Of a stretch of DNA of 37,640 nucleotides, positions 24,934 through 31,403 are shown one piece after another. The notes under the pieces are model-generated. The model searched no databases. It had not been told where the DNA came from and saw only the letters and a program-made list of their open reading frames with translations. The position numbers were made by a program, and so were the translations under genes. Within the stretch, counting starts at the first letter, position 1; every line of letters starts with the position of its first letter. The DNA is from Atopostipes sp964624875 (GTDB taxonomy: Bacteria; Bacillota; Bacilli; Lactobacillales; Carnobacteriaceae_A): positions 1-37,640 of the forward strand of contig CAZUZA010000009.1 in NCBI GenBank assembly GCA_964624875.1, given 5' to 3'.

Positions 24934-24986
24934 TACGACGCAATAGAGCAGCTTTCAGTTGTATCGCTGCCTGGATACGACGCAAT
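24934..24986. repeat. 42-bp tandem repeat, left array (edge visible)
   Basis: TACGACGCAAT starts at 24934 and again at 24976, exactly 42 bp apart. The unit reads TACGACGCAAT, a variable 6 bases (AGAGCA), GCTTTCAG, TTGTATCG, CTGCCTGGA. After the second TACGACGCAAT the pattern ends in unique sequence. The array presumably continues into the gap. GC content is clearly above that of the surrounding DNA. Confidence 0.85.
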
Positions 24987-25129
24987 CCCCTGCAAACTAT
25001 ATACTCTCTCTATTTAATTACTATTTTCATTCCGCATTTTTCTACATAATTCTTCATTTCACCAAAAAAATTTGATTTTTTCGCGAAATTTGGGTTCTTT
25101 TGCAGATATATAATATAGGAGGGATTTAT
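24987..25129. other. Intergenic region upstream of the NERD gene
   Basis: Very AT-rich, no gene. A TATAAT at 25109-25114 is too close to the AGGAGG at 25117-25122 to be the main -10 element, so the promoter is not clear. The ribosome binding site is strong. Confidence 0.5.
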
Positions 25130-26065
25130 ATGCGAGGTTTATTAACTGAAGATTTTGTGATGCCCCGTCGAATCGATACTTTAAGAGCTTTGAATAGGCG
25201 TGGTGCTTTAGATAATGATTTAAAAAGCGAACTGTACCGACTTAATCAAGGTGCGTTAGGTGAACAGTTTGTTTTTGATTGTTTGAAGGAGTTCGGAATG
25301 GATCACTGGGCAGTTGTGCAAAACTTATGGTTGGAATTATTCGGAAAGTTCGAGTGTGATGTGTTTTTGACAACTGAGAATATGAATTATACTTTTGAGA
25401 TTAAGCACTATAATGGGAATTTCAAATACCGGAATAACCAGTGCTTTTTAGACGGAAAATTAATTGGTCATAACGCAATTAGCCAGGCACAGAAGTCGTC
25501 AATAAATTTACAAACTATTCTGCAGCAAGAAAATATAAATATAAAAACGAAGAATGTATTGGTCTTCACTGGAGAATTTTGTCAGGTGGATATCAAAGAT
25601 GATGTTCAGGATTTAGATATTATCATGCGTCACCAACTCCGGGATTATATTCGAAAAATTCGAGAATATGAGCAGAGTACTTTAAGAACCACGGTAAATC
25701 AACAATCTGTAATAGAAATTTTAAATAAGTATAAGGTGGCCAGTCCACAATTTCATGAGCCAATTCCTGGTGAAATATTGAATAGATTAAAGACTGGGTT
25801 ATTGTGTCCCGAATGTAGTTCTCTCGCGACATTCAACGGTAAAATGTATATGTATTATGAATGTGGATACCATGAACTTATTGAGGAAGCACTGGTTCGC
25901 ACTGTAAATGAATATGGTGTGATATACGGGAAAAAATATTTTACTACAAAAGAAATTAAAGTTTTTATTAATCAAATATTAAGTGATCGGACTATTTTGA
26001 AGTATCTAAATAAAAACTTCGAGAGAATAGGAAATAGCCGAGCCACTAAATTTTTAATAAACTAA
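25130..26065 (+). CDS. NERD-domain nuclease-related protein
   Basis: A 311-residue protein with a NERD (nuclease-related) domain at about residues 38-150. A PD-(D/E)XK-like set is intact: Glu45 in GALGEQF, Asp77 in FECDVFL, and Glu90 and Lys92 in FEIKHYNG. Residues 225-249 form a possible zinc ribbon, CPEC (226-229) and CGYH (245-248), and the C-terminal 60 residues (FTTKEIKVFINQIL...) look like a helical DNA-binding tail. No signal peptide or membrane segment. The start is the ATG at 25130, 7 bases after AGGAGG; the ATG at 25100 lies upstream of that site. It is the only complete gene on its 1,282-bp contig and is flanked by the 42-bp repeat. Cellular role unknown; a DNA-processing or defence role is inference. 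Confidence 0.85.
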   Translation: MRGLLTEDFVMPRRIDTLRALNRRGALDNDLKSELYRLNQGALGEQFVFDCLKEFGMDHWAVVQNLWLELFGKFECDVFLTTENMNYTFEIKHYNGNFKYRNNQCFLDGKLIGHNAISQAQKSSINLQTILQQENINIKTKNVLVFTGEFCQVDIKDDVQDLDIIMRHQLRDYIRKIREYEQSTLRTTVNQQSVIEILNKYKVASPQFHEPIPGEILNRLKTGLLCPECSSLATFNGKMYMYYECGYHELIEEALVRTVNEYGVIYGKKYFTTKEIKVFINQILSDRTILKYLNKNFERIGNSRATKFLIN

Positions 26066-26164
26066 GGAGACACTAACCATAGTTCAATGCCATTCACTTG
26101 CATAAAGTGTAAGCACTAATTTGTTTATCAGTAGTATAGATCGTCGAGAATTACAGAATATAGT
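26066..26164. other. Intergenic region after the NERD gene
   Basis: No gene, no clear terminator. A GGAGA lies directly after the stop codon but no reading frame of note follows it before the repeat begins. Confidence 0.5.
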
Positions 26165-26215
26165 GGCTTTCAGCTGTATCGATGCCCGGATACGACGCAA
26201 TACGCCGGCTTTCAG
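26165..26215. repeat. 42-bp tandem repeat, right array (edge visible)
   Basis: GGCTTTCAG starts at 26165 and again at 26207, a 42-bp period. The unit reads GGCTTTCAG, CTGTATCG, ATGCCCGGA, TACGACGCAAT, then the variable part ACGCC. It matches the left array with about 3 changes over 35 aligned bases, in the same orientation and with the same period. The array runs into the second gap. Confidence 0.85.
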
Positions 26216-26315
26216 NNNNNNNNNNNNNNNNNNNNNNNNNNNNNNNNNNNNNNNNNNNNNNNNNNNNNNNNNNNNNNNNNNNNNNNNNNNNNNNNNNNNN
26301 NNNNNNNNNNNNNNN
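26216..26315. other. Assembly gap, 100 N
   Basis: A second placeholder of exactly 100 unknown bases, bordered by the 42-bp repeat on its left side only. Confidence 0.98.
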
Positions 26316-26360
26316 AAGCTAATCGGCAACTACTAATAACTCAACCACACCTATACAGTC

Positions 26361-26382
26361 CAACCTTTTCACAAAAAGGTTG
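26361..26382. repeat. Inverted repeat hairpin near the second gap
   Basis: CAACCTTTT and its complement AAAAGGTTG form a 9-bp stem around a 4-base loop. No T-run follows on either strand. Function unknown. Confidence 0.5.
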
Positions 26383-26390
26383 TTCATTAT

Positions 26391-26451
26391 AAAAAACAAA
26401 AACCACAAACTCAGAAGGAATGAGTATCCCTTCAAAGTTCGTGGCTTTTTA
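26391..26451 (-). terminator. Terminator after the DUF3397 gene
   Basis: On the minus strand a long stem pairs AAAAAGCCAC with GTGGTTTTT, then AACT with AGTT, then GAAGG with CCTTC, with TTTTTGTTTTTT after it. It lies just past the DUF3397 stop codon. Confidence 0.9.
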
Positions 26452-26458
26452 AATTGGT

Positions 26459-26833
26459 TTAGAAAATATTGGTGACTATGCCGTATCCCCCAACAACTAA
26501 ATGATACAGTAGAGAGAATATAAATACATAGCGCCACCATGTACGGAAAAACTTGCCGATTAGCAGCATCTTTTTACCAAAAGCTAAATACGAAGCATAC
26601 GCGATGCCAAATAGACTTAAGATAATATAAAAATATAAATGTGCTGGCGTTAGCCCAGCTAAATTTGTTTGGATACTTGCTGAGAGCAGTAAGTATGGTG
26701 TCAGCAAATCAACCGTTTTTAATGGCACTGGGAAAATCGCAAGATTCGGTTGAAATCTACGTCCCATAATTAACATCAGAAGCGGGAAAACATAGAAAAA
26801 TATGTAAATAACTTGATCTAACGTTTCATTCAC
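26459..26833 (-). CDS. DUF3397 family membrane protein
   Basis: A 124-residue integral membrane protein with four or so helices (VIYIFFYVFPLLMLIM, DLLTPYLLLSASIQ, FYIILSLFGIAYASYLAF, WWRYVFIFSLLYHLVVG). The QPNL...KTVDLLTPYLL segment and the RTWWRYVFIFSL end fit the DUF3397 family, found next to rpmF and mraZ in Lactobacillales. Function unknown. The start is a GTG at 26833, 9 bases after AAGGAG; an in-frame start at 26881 lies upstream inside the rpmF terminator. Confidence 0.8.
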   Translation of the reverse strand: MNETLDQVIYIFFYVFPLLMLIMGRRFQPNLAIFPVPLKTVDLLTPYLLLSASIQTNLAGLTPAHLYFYIILSLFGIAYASYLAFGKKMLLIGKFFRTWWRYVFIFSLLYHLVVGGYGIVTNIF

Positions 26834-26876
26834 TACCCACCACTCCTTTATATAATTTTTCTTGTTGTTTAATAAT

Positions 26877-26922
26877 AACAAAAAAAACGCCTCTTGAGTA
26901 GTTTCAAAAGACGTTTTTTTAA
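26877..26922 (-). terminator. Terminator after rpmF
   Basis: On the minus strand AAAAAACGTCTTTTGA pairs with TCAAGAGGCGTTTTTT (a few G-T or mismatched positions) around a short loop, followed by TTGTTATT. It separates rpmF from the DUF3397 gene. Confidence 0.85.
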
Positions 26923-26943
26923 TATTGACGAATTATAACATTA

Positions 26944-27117
26944 TTATGCTTCGACAACTTCTTTTCCATCATACTGTCCACAAGATGGGCAAACATGATG
27001 ACTTTTTCTCATTTCACCACAGTTTGAACATTCGCTTAAGTTAGGCAAAGATAATTTTTGATGTGTACGACGTTTTAATTTACGAGTTTTTGATGTTCTT
27101 CTTTTTGGTACTGCCAT
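26944..27117 (-). CDS. rpmF: 50S ribosomal protein L32
   Basis: The minus strand encodes 57 residues beginning MAVPKRRTSKTRKLKRRTHQ, the L32 N-terminus, with a zinc finger, CSNC and CPSC, at residues 30-46. L32 is a small protein of the large subunit near the peptidyl transferase region. AGGAGG lies 8 bases before the ATG at 27117. It follows yceD, the nearly universal partner of rpmF, and is closed by its own terminator. Confidence 0.97.
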   Translation of the reverse strand: MAVPKRRTSKTRKLKRRTHQKLSLPNLSECSNCGEMRKSHHVCPSCGQYDGKEVVEA

Positions 27118-27169
27118 GTTCAAAACACCTCCTTAAAAATTTTCAAATCAATTCATATAAGTAATATTC

Positions 27170-27751
27170 TTATTCTTCATCTTCTTCTGCATCTTCAAAC
27201 AATTGTAAATCTTTTAGAACGTCAAAAGGTGAAGGCTTAGAACTAGTAATTTCTTCATCAGTTGATGGAGAAGCTACATCATCTTCCAGCATAAACGCCC
27301 AATCATGTCCAGTTGGTAAATCATTGGACTCTTCTTCCTCTTTCGAGAGAATCTTCAAGGGAATCGCTGCTAAAATTGTGTCTTCAATCGGTTTGTGTAG
27401 GTCAAGGATATCCATTTCAAGAGAAAATACATCATCTTCATCTAAATCTTCAAAATCTGTTACTCGCACACTTGGCGCTAAGTAAATTTCATTAAATGGA
27501 ATCGTTAAGTCTAAAACGACTGGCTCTAACGATCGAGAAGAAGGCATTGTTAAATCAACATCTAATGTTAAATCAACATAGTACCGTCTCTTACCCTCAA
27601 TACTGATACTGCCAGCAATATCAATTAAACTAACATTTAATAATTCGCGATTTCGACTCTTTAGAGAGTCTGATAAATCTGCTTGACCACTAACCGGATA
27701 AATCCCGTTTTGATTCTTTTGAAGTTCTGCTAAAGACCATTTTAATTTCAT
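27170..27751 (-). CDS. yceD: YceD family (DUF177) protein
   Basis: A 193-residue cytosolic protein of the YceD/DUF177 family, coupled to rpmF in most bacteria and implicated in 23S rRNA accumulation. The domain core is at about 20-135 with LDVDLTMPSSRSLEPVVLDL, and the C-terminal part ends in acidic residues (EDAEEDEE). The Cys pair seen in some members is absent. The start is the ATG at 27751, 8 bases after GAGG; the GTG at 27760 is part of that site. Confidence 0.9.
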   Translation of the reverse strand: MKLKWSLAELQKNQNGIYPVSGQADLSDSLKSRNRELLNVSLIDIAGSISIEGKRRYYVDLTLDVDLTMPSSRSLEPVVLDLTIPFNEIYLAPSVRVTDFEDLDEDDVFSLEMDILDLHKPIEDTILAAIPLKILSKEEEESNDLPTGHDWAFMLEDDVASPSTDEEITSSKPSPFDVLKDLQLFEDAEEDEE

Positions 27752-27810
27752 CTTCGTCACCTCAATCTTGACCTCAGATTGTATTCATTTCGAATAGACA
27801 ACATCAGTTA

Positions 27811-27839
27811 TTATACCCTTCTCAAACTCCTATGTCAAT
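27811..27839 (-). promoter_or_regulatory. Consensus sigma-A promoter for yceD-rpmF
   Basis: The minus strand has TTGACA (27839-27834), exactly 17 bases, and TATAAT (27816-27811): both hexamers perfect. The -35 overlaps the TGA stop codon of tmcAL, so the ribosomal protein unit starts inside the end of the previous gene. Confidence 0.93.
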
Positions 27840-29022
27840 CAATTTTTACAGGCTTTTGTGTGAAGTCTTGCTCAGAAATAACTTCCTCACGCCCTAAACG
27901 ATAAATTTCACCTGCTGAGATATCAAAAGGGATCCATTTCTTCGTACTCTGATTCACATTTGCCAATAAGGGCACCGACAAATCACGCTTTATATAACTC
28001 AAATACTCACGGCCCATCTTCGAAAAACCAAGCACACGTAGCGCCGGCTTCTCATCCAATGCATTCAGCACCGCTTCATTCTCCCATTGCAACAGCACAT
28101 ACGTCAGTAATCGCTGCAGTCTTGTCTGCGTATATCGTTTTGTTTTAAGTTCATTCATGAACCGGGTGAAATGATGTTGCTCGCGAAGAGAAGATTTTAA
28201 ACGATTCTCAAGGCCCTCTGTCATTTGGTAGATCTTTCGCAATTTTTCTTCCGACTGAATCGTCATTTGATACTTCAGTAAGTGGTAATAGTCATCCCAG
28301 CTAACATACTGCTTACTAGCAGTGTCTAAATAAGGATAAGAAGCTTCTGGAATATAAGATTGCACAGACTGACTCTGTTGCAAAGCCTTACGAATAGCCT
28401 TTGCACTAGCAATCGTACTTTCCTCATTCAGTTGTTCTTCATTATAAGCTGCTTGATACCTTTGTAAAGGCAGCAATTCAATTTGTTGTTCCAAACCTTG
28501 TTTAACCACTTCTTTTGTATAAGCAAAAGCAAGTTGGTTATTCGGTGAGTTTAAATGAAGTGGAAAATCAGGTGCTAACTCCTTTATGCTCTCTTCCACT
28601 TGCTTCGCATAAGGAACCGATGAATATTTATCTGACTTGATCACTTCCGTCAAGCACTCATCATTTTCTACCATCCATTTGGCACCAGCTAAAAATTCAG
28701 CAGCTGTACCATTTTCAACGCCAAAACTAATGGCGCCCACAGCTAACTCATCCATGATTTGGATGGCTCCTTTAGCAAAGTAATCTGCAGGCTGAACAGC
28801 AAAAACGGCAGGTAGTTCGATGACTAAGTCTACTCCACCTGCAAGTGCCATTTTTGTTCTTGTCCATTTATCAATTAGTGCTGGTTCACCACGTTGTAAA
28901 AAGTTCCCACTCATTACGGCAATGACCACATCTGGTTTCATTGCACGCCGAACTTGCTCCACTTGATATTTATGCCCATTATGGAATGGATTATATTCTG
29001 CTACTATGCCACAACTTTTCAT
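27835..29022 (-). CDS. tmcAL: tRNA(Met) cytidine acetate ligase TmcAL
   Basis: TmcAL (YlbM) forms N4-acetylcytidine at the wobble base of elongator tRNA-Met from acetate and ATP, through an acetyl-adenylate. The 395 residues start MKSCGIVAEYNPFHNGHKYQ, carrying the nucleotidyltransferase HNGH motif, followed by VMSGNFLQRGEPALIDKW. Length and N-terminus match B. subtilis. AAGGA lies 9 bases before the ATG. It starts 12 bases after yqeM. Confidence 0.94.
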   Translation of the reverse strand: MKSCGIVAEYNPFHNGHKYQVEQVRRAMKPDVVIAVMSGNFLQRGEPALIDKWTRTKMALAGGVDLVIELPAVFAVQPADYFAKGAIQIMDELAVGAISFGVENGTAAEFLAGAKWMVENDECLTEVIKSDKYSSVPYAKQVEESIKELAPDFPLHLNSPNNQLAFAYTKEVVKQGLEQQIELLPLQRYQAAYNEEQLNEESTIASAKAIRKALQQSQSVQSYIPEASYPYLDTASKQYVSWDDYYHLLKYQMTIQSEEKLRKIYQMTEGLENRLKSSLREQHHFTRFMNELKTKRYTQTRLQRLLTYVLLQWENEAVLNALDEKPALRVLGFSKMGREYLSYIKRDLSVPLLANVNQSTKKWIPFDISAGEIYRLGREEVISEQDFTQKPVKID

Positions 29023-29034
29023 TTCATCCAGTCC

Positions 29035-29757
29035 TTACTTTTGTGCCTTGAAAAACCACCGAGTGTTGTTCCCTGATATTTCTTGATCAAAATCGGCTGT
29101 GACTTCAATGTTCTTAAAGCCGACCTGCTCAAGCATATTTCGATACTCCGCAATCGGATACGTGCGTTCTTGATGCAATTCTTCTTGACGTTCGTATGCG
29201 CCATTTGGTTGTTCGACAAAAAAAGACAGGTCATGTTCGATGGAATGTGGTTGTTCACCAGTAAAGCTATCCCATGTAAAAACAATCCCTGGCAATTCAT
29301 CATGATAAGAATAGCCATCCAATTTTTCAATATGTTCGGTTGTGAACACGTCAAATAAGAATGAACCCTCTTCTTTCAAATGGTCATAGACTTCAAGAAA
29401 AGTCTTTTCTAAATCTTCTTTTGTTGGTAAATAACAAAGTGAATCGCAAAAGCTTACGATCGCATCGTACTTTGAAAATCCTGCTAAGTCACGCATGTCG
29501 CCTTGAATTAAAGGAAACTGAATCTTCGCTTCTTCTTGGCGAATTTGTGCTAGTGAAAGCATTTCTTCCGATAAGTCGAGACCTGTGATGTCATAACCAT
29601 CTTCTTTTAGTAATATTCCAAGTTGGCCATTTCCACAACCAAGCTCTAATATAGAAGATTTTGGCTTCAAATGTTCTTTTACATAGTCTCGCCACTGTTC
29701 AAATGTTTCTTCATCCATTAACTCATTGTAGACGTGGGCGAAAATTCCGTAATTCAT
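29035..29757 (-). CDS. yqeM: Class I SAM-dependent methyltransferase, YqeM-like
   Basis: A 240-residue cytosolic methyltransferase. The SAM-binding motif ILELGCGNGQLGILL is at about residues 38-52, the acidic loop LDLSEEML near 60 and IQGDMRDL near 85. It holds the usual YqeM position after rsfS, with start and stop codons overlapping by 4 bases (ATGA), implying coupled translation. The substrate of this family is not established. Confidence 0.9.
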   Translation of the reverse strand: MNYGIFAHVYNELMDEETFEQWRDYVKEHLKPKSSILELGCGNGQLGILLKEDGYDITGLDLSEEMLSLAQIRQEEAKIQFPLIQGDMRDLAGFSKYDAIVSFCDSLCYLPTKEDLEKTFLEVYDHLKEEGSFLFDVFTTEHIEKLDGYSYHDELPGIVFTWDSFTGEQPHSIEHDLSFFVEQPNGAYERQEELHQERTYPIAEYRNMLEQVGFKNIEVTADFDQEISGNNTRWFFKAQK

Positions 29758-30119
29758 TCCTCAACAATCCAGTTTGAGACATCCACAGTTGGTGCTTCTG
29801 CCCATAATTTTTCAAGTTTGTAGTGACTACGCTCATCTTCATCAAATACGTGGAAAATGACGTCGCCTAAATCGATAAGCGTCCAGTTTCCACCTTGTTT
29901 TCCTTCGATATTTTTTGCATGAACGCCTGCTTTTTCAGCCGCATCGACAACTGCATCTGCAATCGCGTTAATCAAACGGCTGTTTGATGCGTGTGTGATT
30001 ACGTTAAAATCTGTTAAAACGGAAATGCCTCGCATATCAACTGCGATAATATCTTGTGCGCGCAAGTTATCTGCTGCACGTACAACTACTTCTAATAATT
30101 CTTCTGGTGTTTTTGTCAT
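29754..30119 (-). CDS. rsfS: Ribosomal silencing factor RsfS
   Basis: RsfS binds L14 on the large subunit and prevents subunit joining when nutrients are short. The 121 residues contain the domain hallmarks ADNLRAQDIIAVDMRGI, DFNVITHASNSR and GNWTLIDLGDVIFHVF. AGGAGG-type site (GGAGGA) before the ATG. It lies between yqeK and yqeM, as in most Firmicutes. Confidence 0.96.
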   Translation of the reverse strand: MTKTPEELLEVVVRAADNLRAQDIIAVDMRGISVLTDFNVITHASNSRLINAIADAVVDAAEKAGVHAKNIEGKQGGNWTLIDLGDVIFHVFDEDERSHYKLEKLWAEAPTVDVSNWIVEE

Positions 30120-30136
30120 TAATTACTTTCCTCCAA

Positions 30137-30739
30137 TTATTTAGCTACCCAAGCATTATAACTATCAATGATTCTTGGATAGATTTTTCTTTTACGATGA
30201 ACTAAATCAATTATTGTTTCTTTAAGTTTAAACTTCACTGCTTTTTCTAGCGATTCTTTGGCTAATTTTCTAGCCTCTTCTACGCCTTCAAAATCACGAC
30301 CAGGCTCAATATAATCCGCGATAAATACGACTTGTTCCACCAAACTCATTTCAGGTGCACCAACCGTATGGTAATTAATCGCATTTAGAATTTCTTCATC
30401 TTCGATATTGAAATCTCGTATCGCTTTTACTGTACCTGTTGCAGCATGCCAAATTGCGCTACCATACTGTAATAAATCCAAGTCTAAGTTTTCACTTATA
30501 ACTAGATCCATCATTTCAGTATCCGGCTCATCTTTAGCGACATCATGGAGCAATGCAGCAATACTCACTTTTTCTAGATGTACTTCATATTTTTCAGCTA
30601 GTTCGAGCGCTATTTGTTCAACACGTAAAACATGCTCAAAGCGTTTTGTTGATAATCTTTTTTTGACTTCAGTAATCAATTCCTCACGTGAAAAAGGTGT
30701 GAATACTCCTGAATACTCAATGGGTTGCTTATTCGTCAT
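30137..30739 (-). CDS. yqeK: YqeK, symmetrical Ap4A hydrolase (HD domain)
   Basis: A 200-residue HD-domain metal phosphohydrolase; the family splits diadenosine tetraphosphate to two ADP. Metal ligands are visible in RFEHVLRVEQIALELA (His), LLHDVAKDE (His-Asp) and the AIWHAATG and NYHTVG segments. The start is the ATG at 30739, with AAGGA 10 bases upstream inside the end of nadD; the in-frame start at 30763 is before that site. The 11-base overlap with nadD suggests coupling. Confidence 0.94.
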   Translation of the reverse strand: MTNKQPIEYSGVFTPFSREELITEVKKRLSTKRFEHVLRVEQIALELAEKYEVHLEKVSIAALLHDVAKDEPDTEMMDLVISENLDLDLLQYGSAIWHAATGTVKAIRDFNIEDEEILNAINYHTVGAPEMSLVEQVVFIADYIEPGRDFEGVEEARKLAKESLEKAVKFKLKETIIDLVHRKRKIYPRIIDSYNAWVAK

Positions 30740-31370
30740 CCTGATACAATCCTTCCAAGGCAATGTAATGTTCTACTGCTTCTGGCACTAAATATTTAAT
30801 TGAGCACCCTATGCCTACTTTTTGGCGAATCGTTGTTGAGCTTAAGTCGATTGTTGGGATATCTACTAGAATAATAGGATAATCTGTCTCGACACTATAC
30901 CCTGGTCGTTTGACTCCAACAAACTGAACGAGCTCAATCAGCTCGTCAATTCGATGCCAGGTTGGTAAATCAACAATCATATCGCCCCCAATAATAAAAT
31001 AAAAATCAATTGTAGGATAAAGTTCGATGAGTGCTTTCATTGTGTCATACGTATAGTTTTTGCCACCACGGTCGACTTCGAAACGTTCAATTTCAAAATC
31101 TTCATTCTCTTGAGTCGCAAGTTCTAACATATGCACACGTTTATCTGAAGAAATCGTCTTCTTGTTCACAGATGAATGGGGTGGTTCTGCTGTAGGCATA
31201 AAAAATATCTTATCTAAATCAAGCTGATCTTTAATTTGCTCAGCCATAATCAAATGCCCTGTGTGTGGTGGATTAAACGTTCCACCCAAAATACCCACTT
31301 TCATGCGTTCACTCGTTCTAATCTCTTCAATTAAAATTTCTGGTTCTACCACAATAGCTTTCTCACTCAA
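30729..31370 (-). CDS. nadD: Nicotinate-mononucleotide adenylyltransferase
   Basis: NadD converts nicotinate mononucleotide to deamido-NAD. The 213 residues carry GILGGTFNPPHTGHLIMAEQ with the catalytic HxGH, and the C-terminal LSSTTIRQ equivalent of the ISSTxIR motif. The first 22 residues (SEKAIVVEPEILIEEIRTSER) extend beyond the core; lactobacilli and enterococci have such an extension, and a good AAGGA lies 5 to 6 bases before the TTG at 31370, whereas the internal ATG of MKVGILGG lacks one. So TTG is preferred. Confidence 0.94.
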   Translation of the reverse strand: MSEKAIVVEPEILIEEIRTSERMKVGILGGTFNPPHTGHLIMAEQIKDQLDLDKIFFMPTAEPPHSSVNKKTISSDKRVHMLELATQENEDFEIERFEVDRGGKNYTYDTMKALIELYPTIDFYFIIGGDMIVDLPTWHRIDELIELVQFVGVKRPGYSVETDYPIILVDIPTIDLSSTTIRQKVGIGCSIKYLVPEAVEHYIALEGLYQDDE

Positions 31371-31403
31371 GTTTCCTTCGACCCCTTCTAACGATTCTTT
31401 TCT

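Noticed and set aside
24641..25049. Reading frames running through the first N block on both strands
   Set aside because: They exist only because N codons have no stops and because the 42-bp repeat is open in most frames; no start signal or recognisable domain.
25100..25129. ATG at 25100 as the NERD gene start
   Set aside because: AGGAGG lies after it and 7 bases before the ATG at 25130.
24934..26215. The repeat flanking the gaps as a CRISPR array
   Set aside because: The spacer-like slot is only about 6 bases in a 42-bp period, no cas gene is near, and units themselves differ. It is a tandem repeat, not a CRISPR.
26084..26336. Reading frames running through the second N block
   Set aside because: Same reason as for the first gap; the visible part is repeat sequence.
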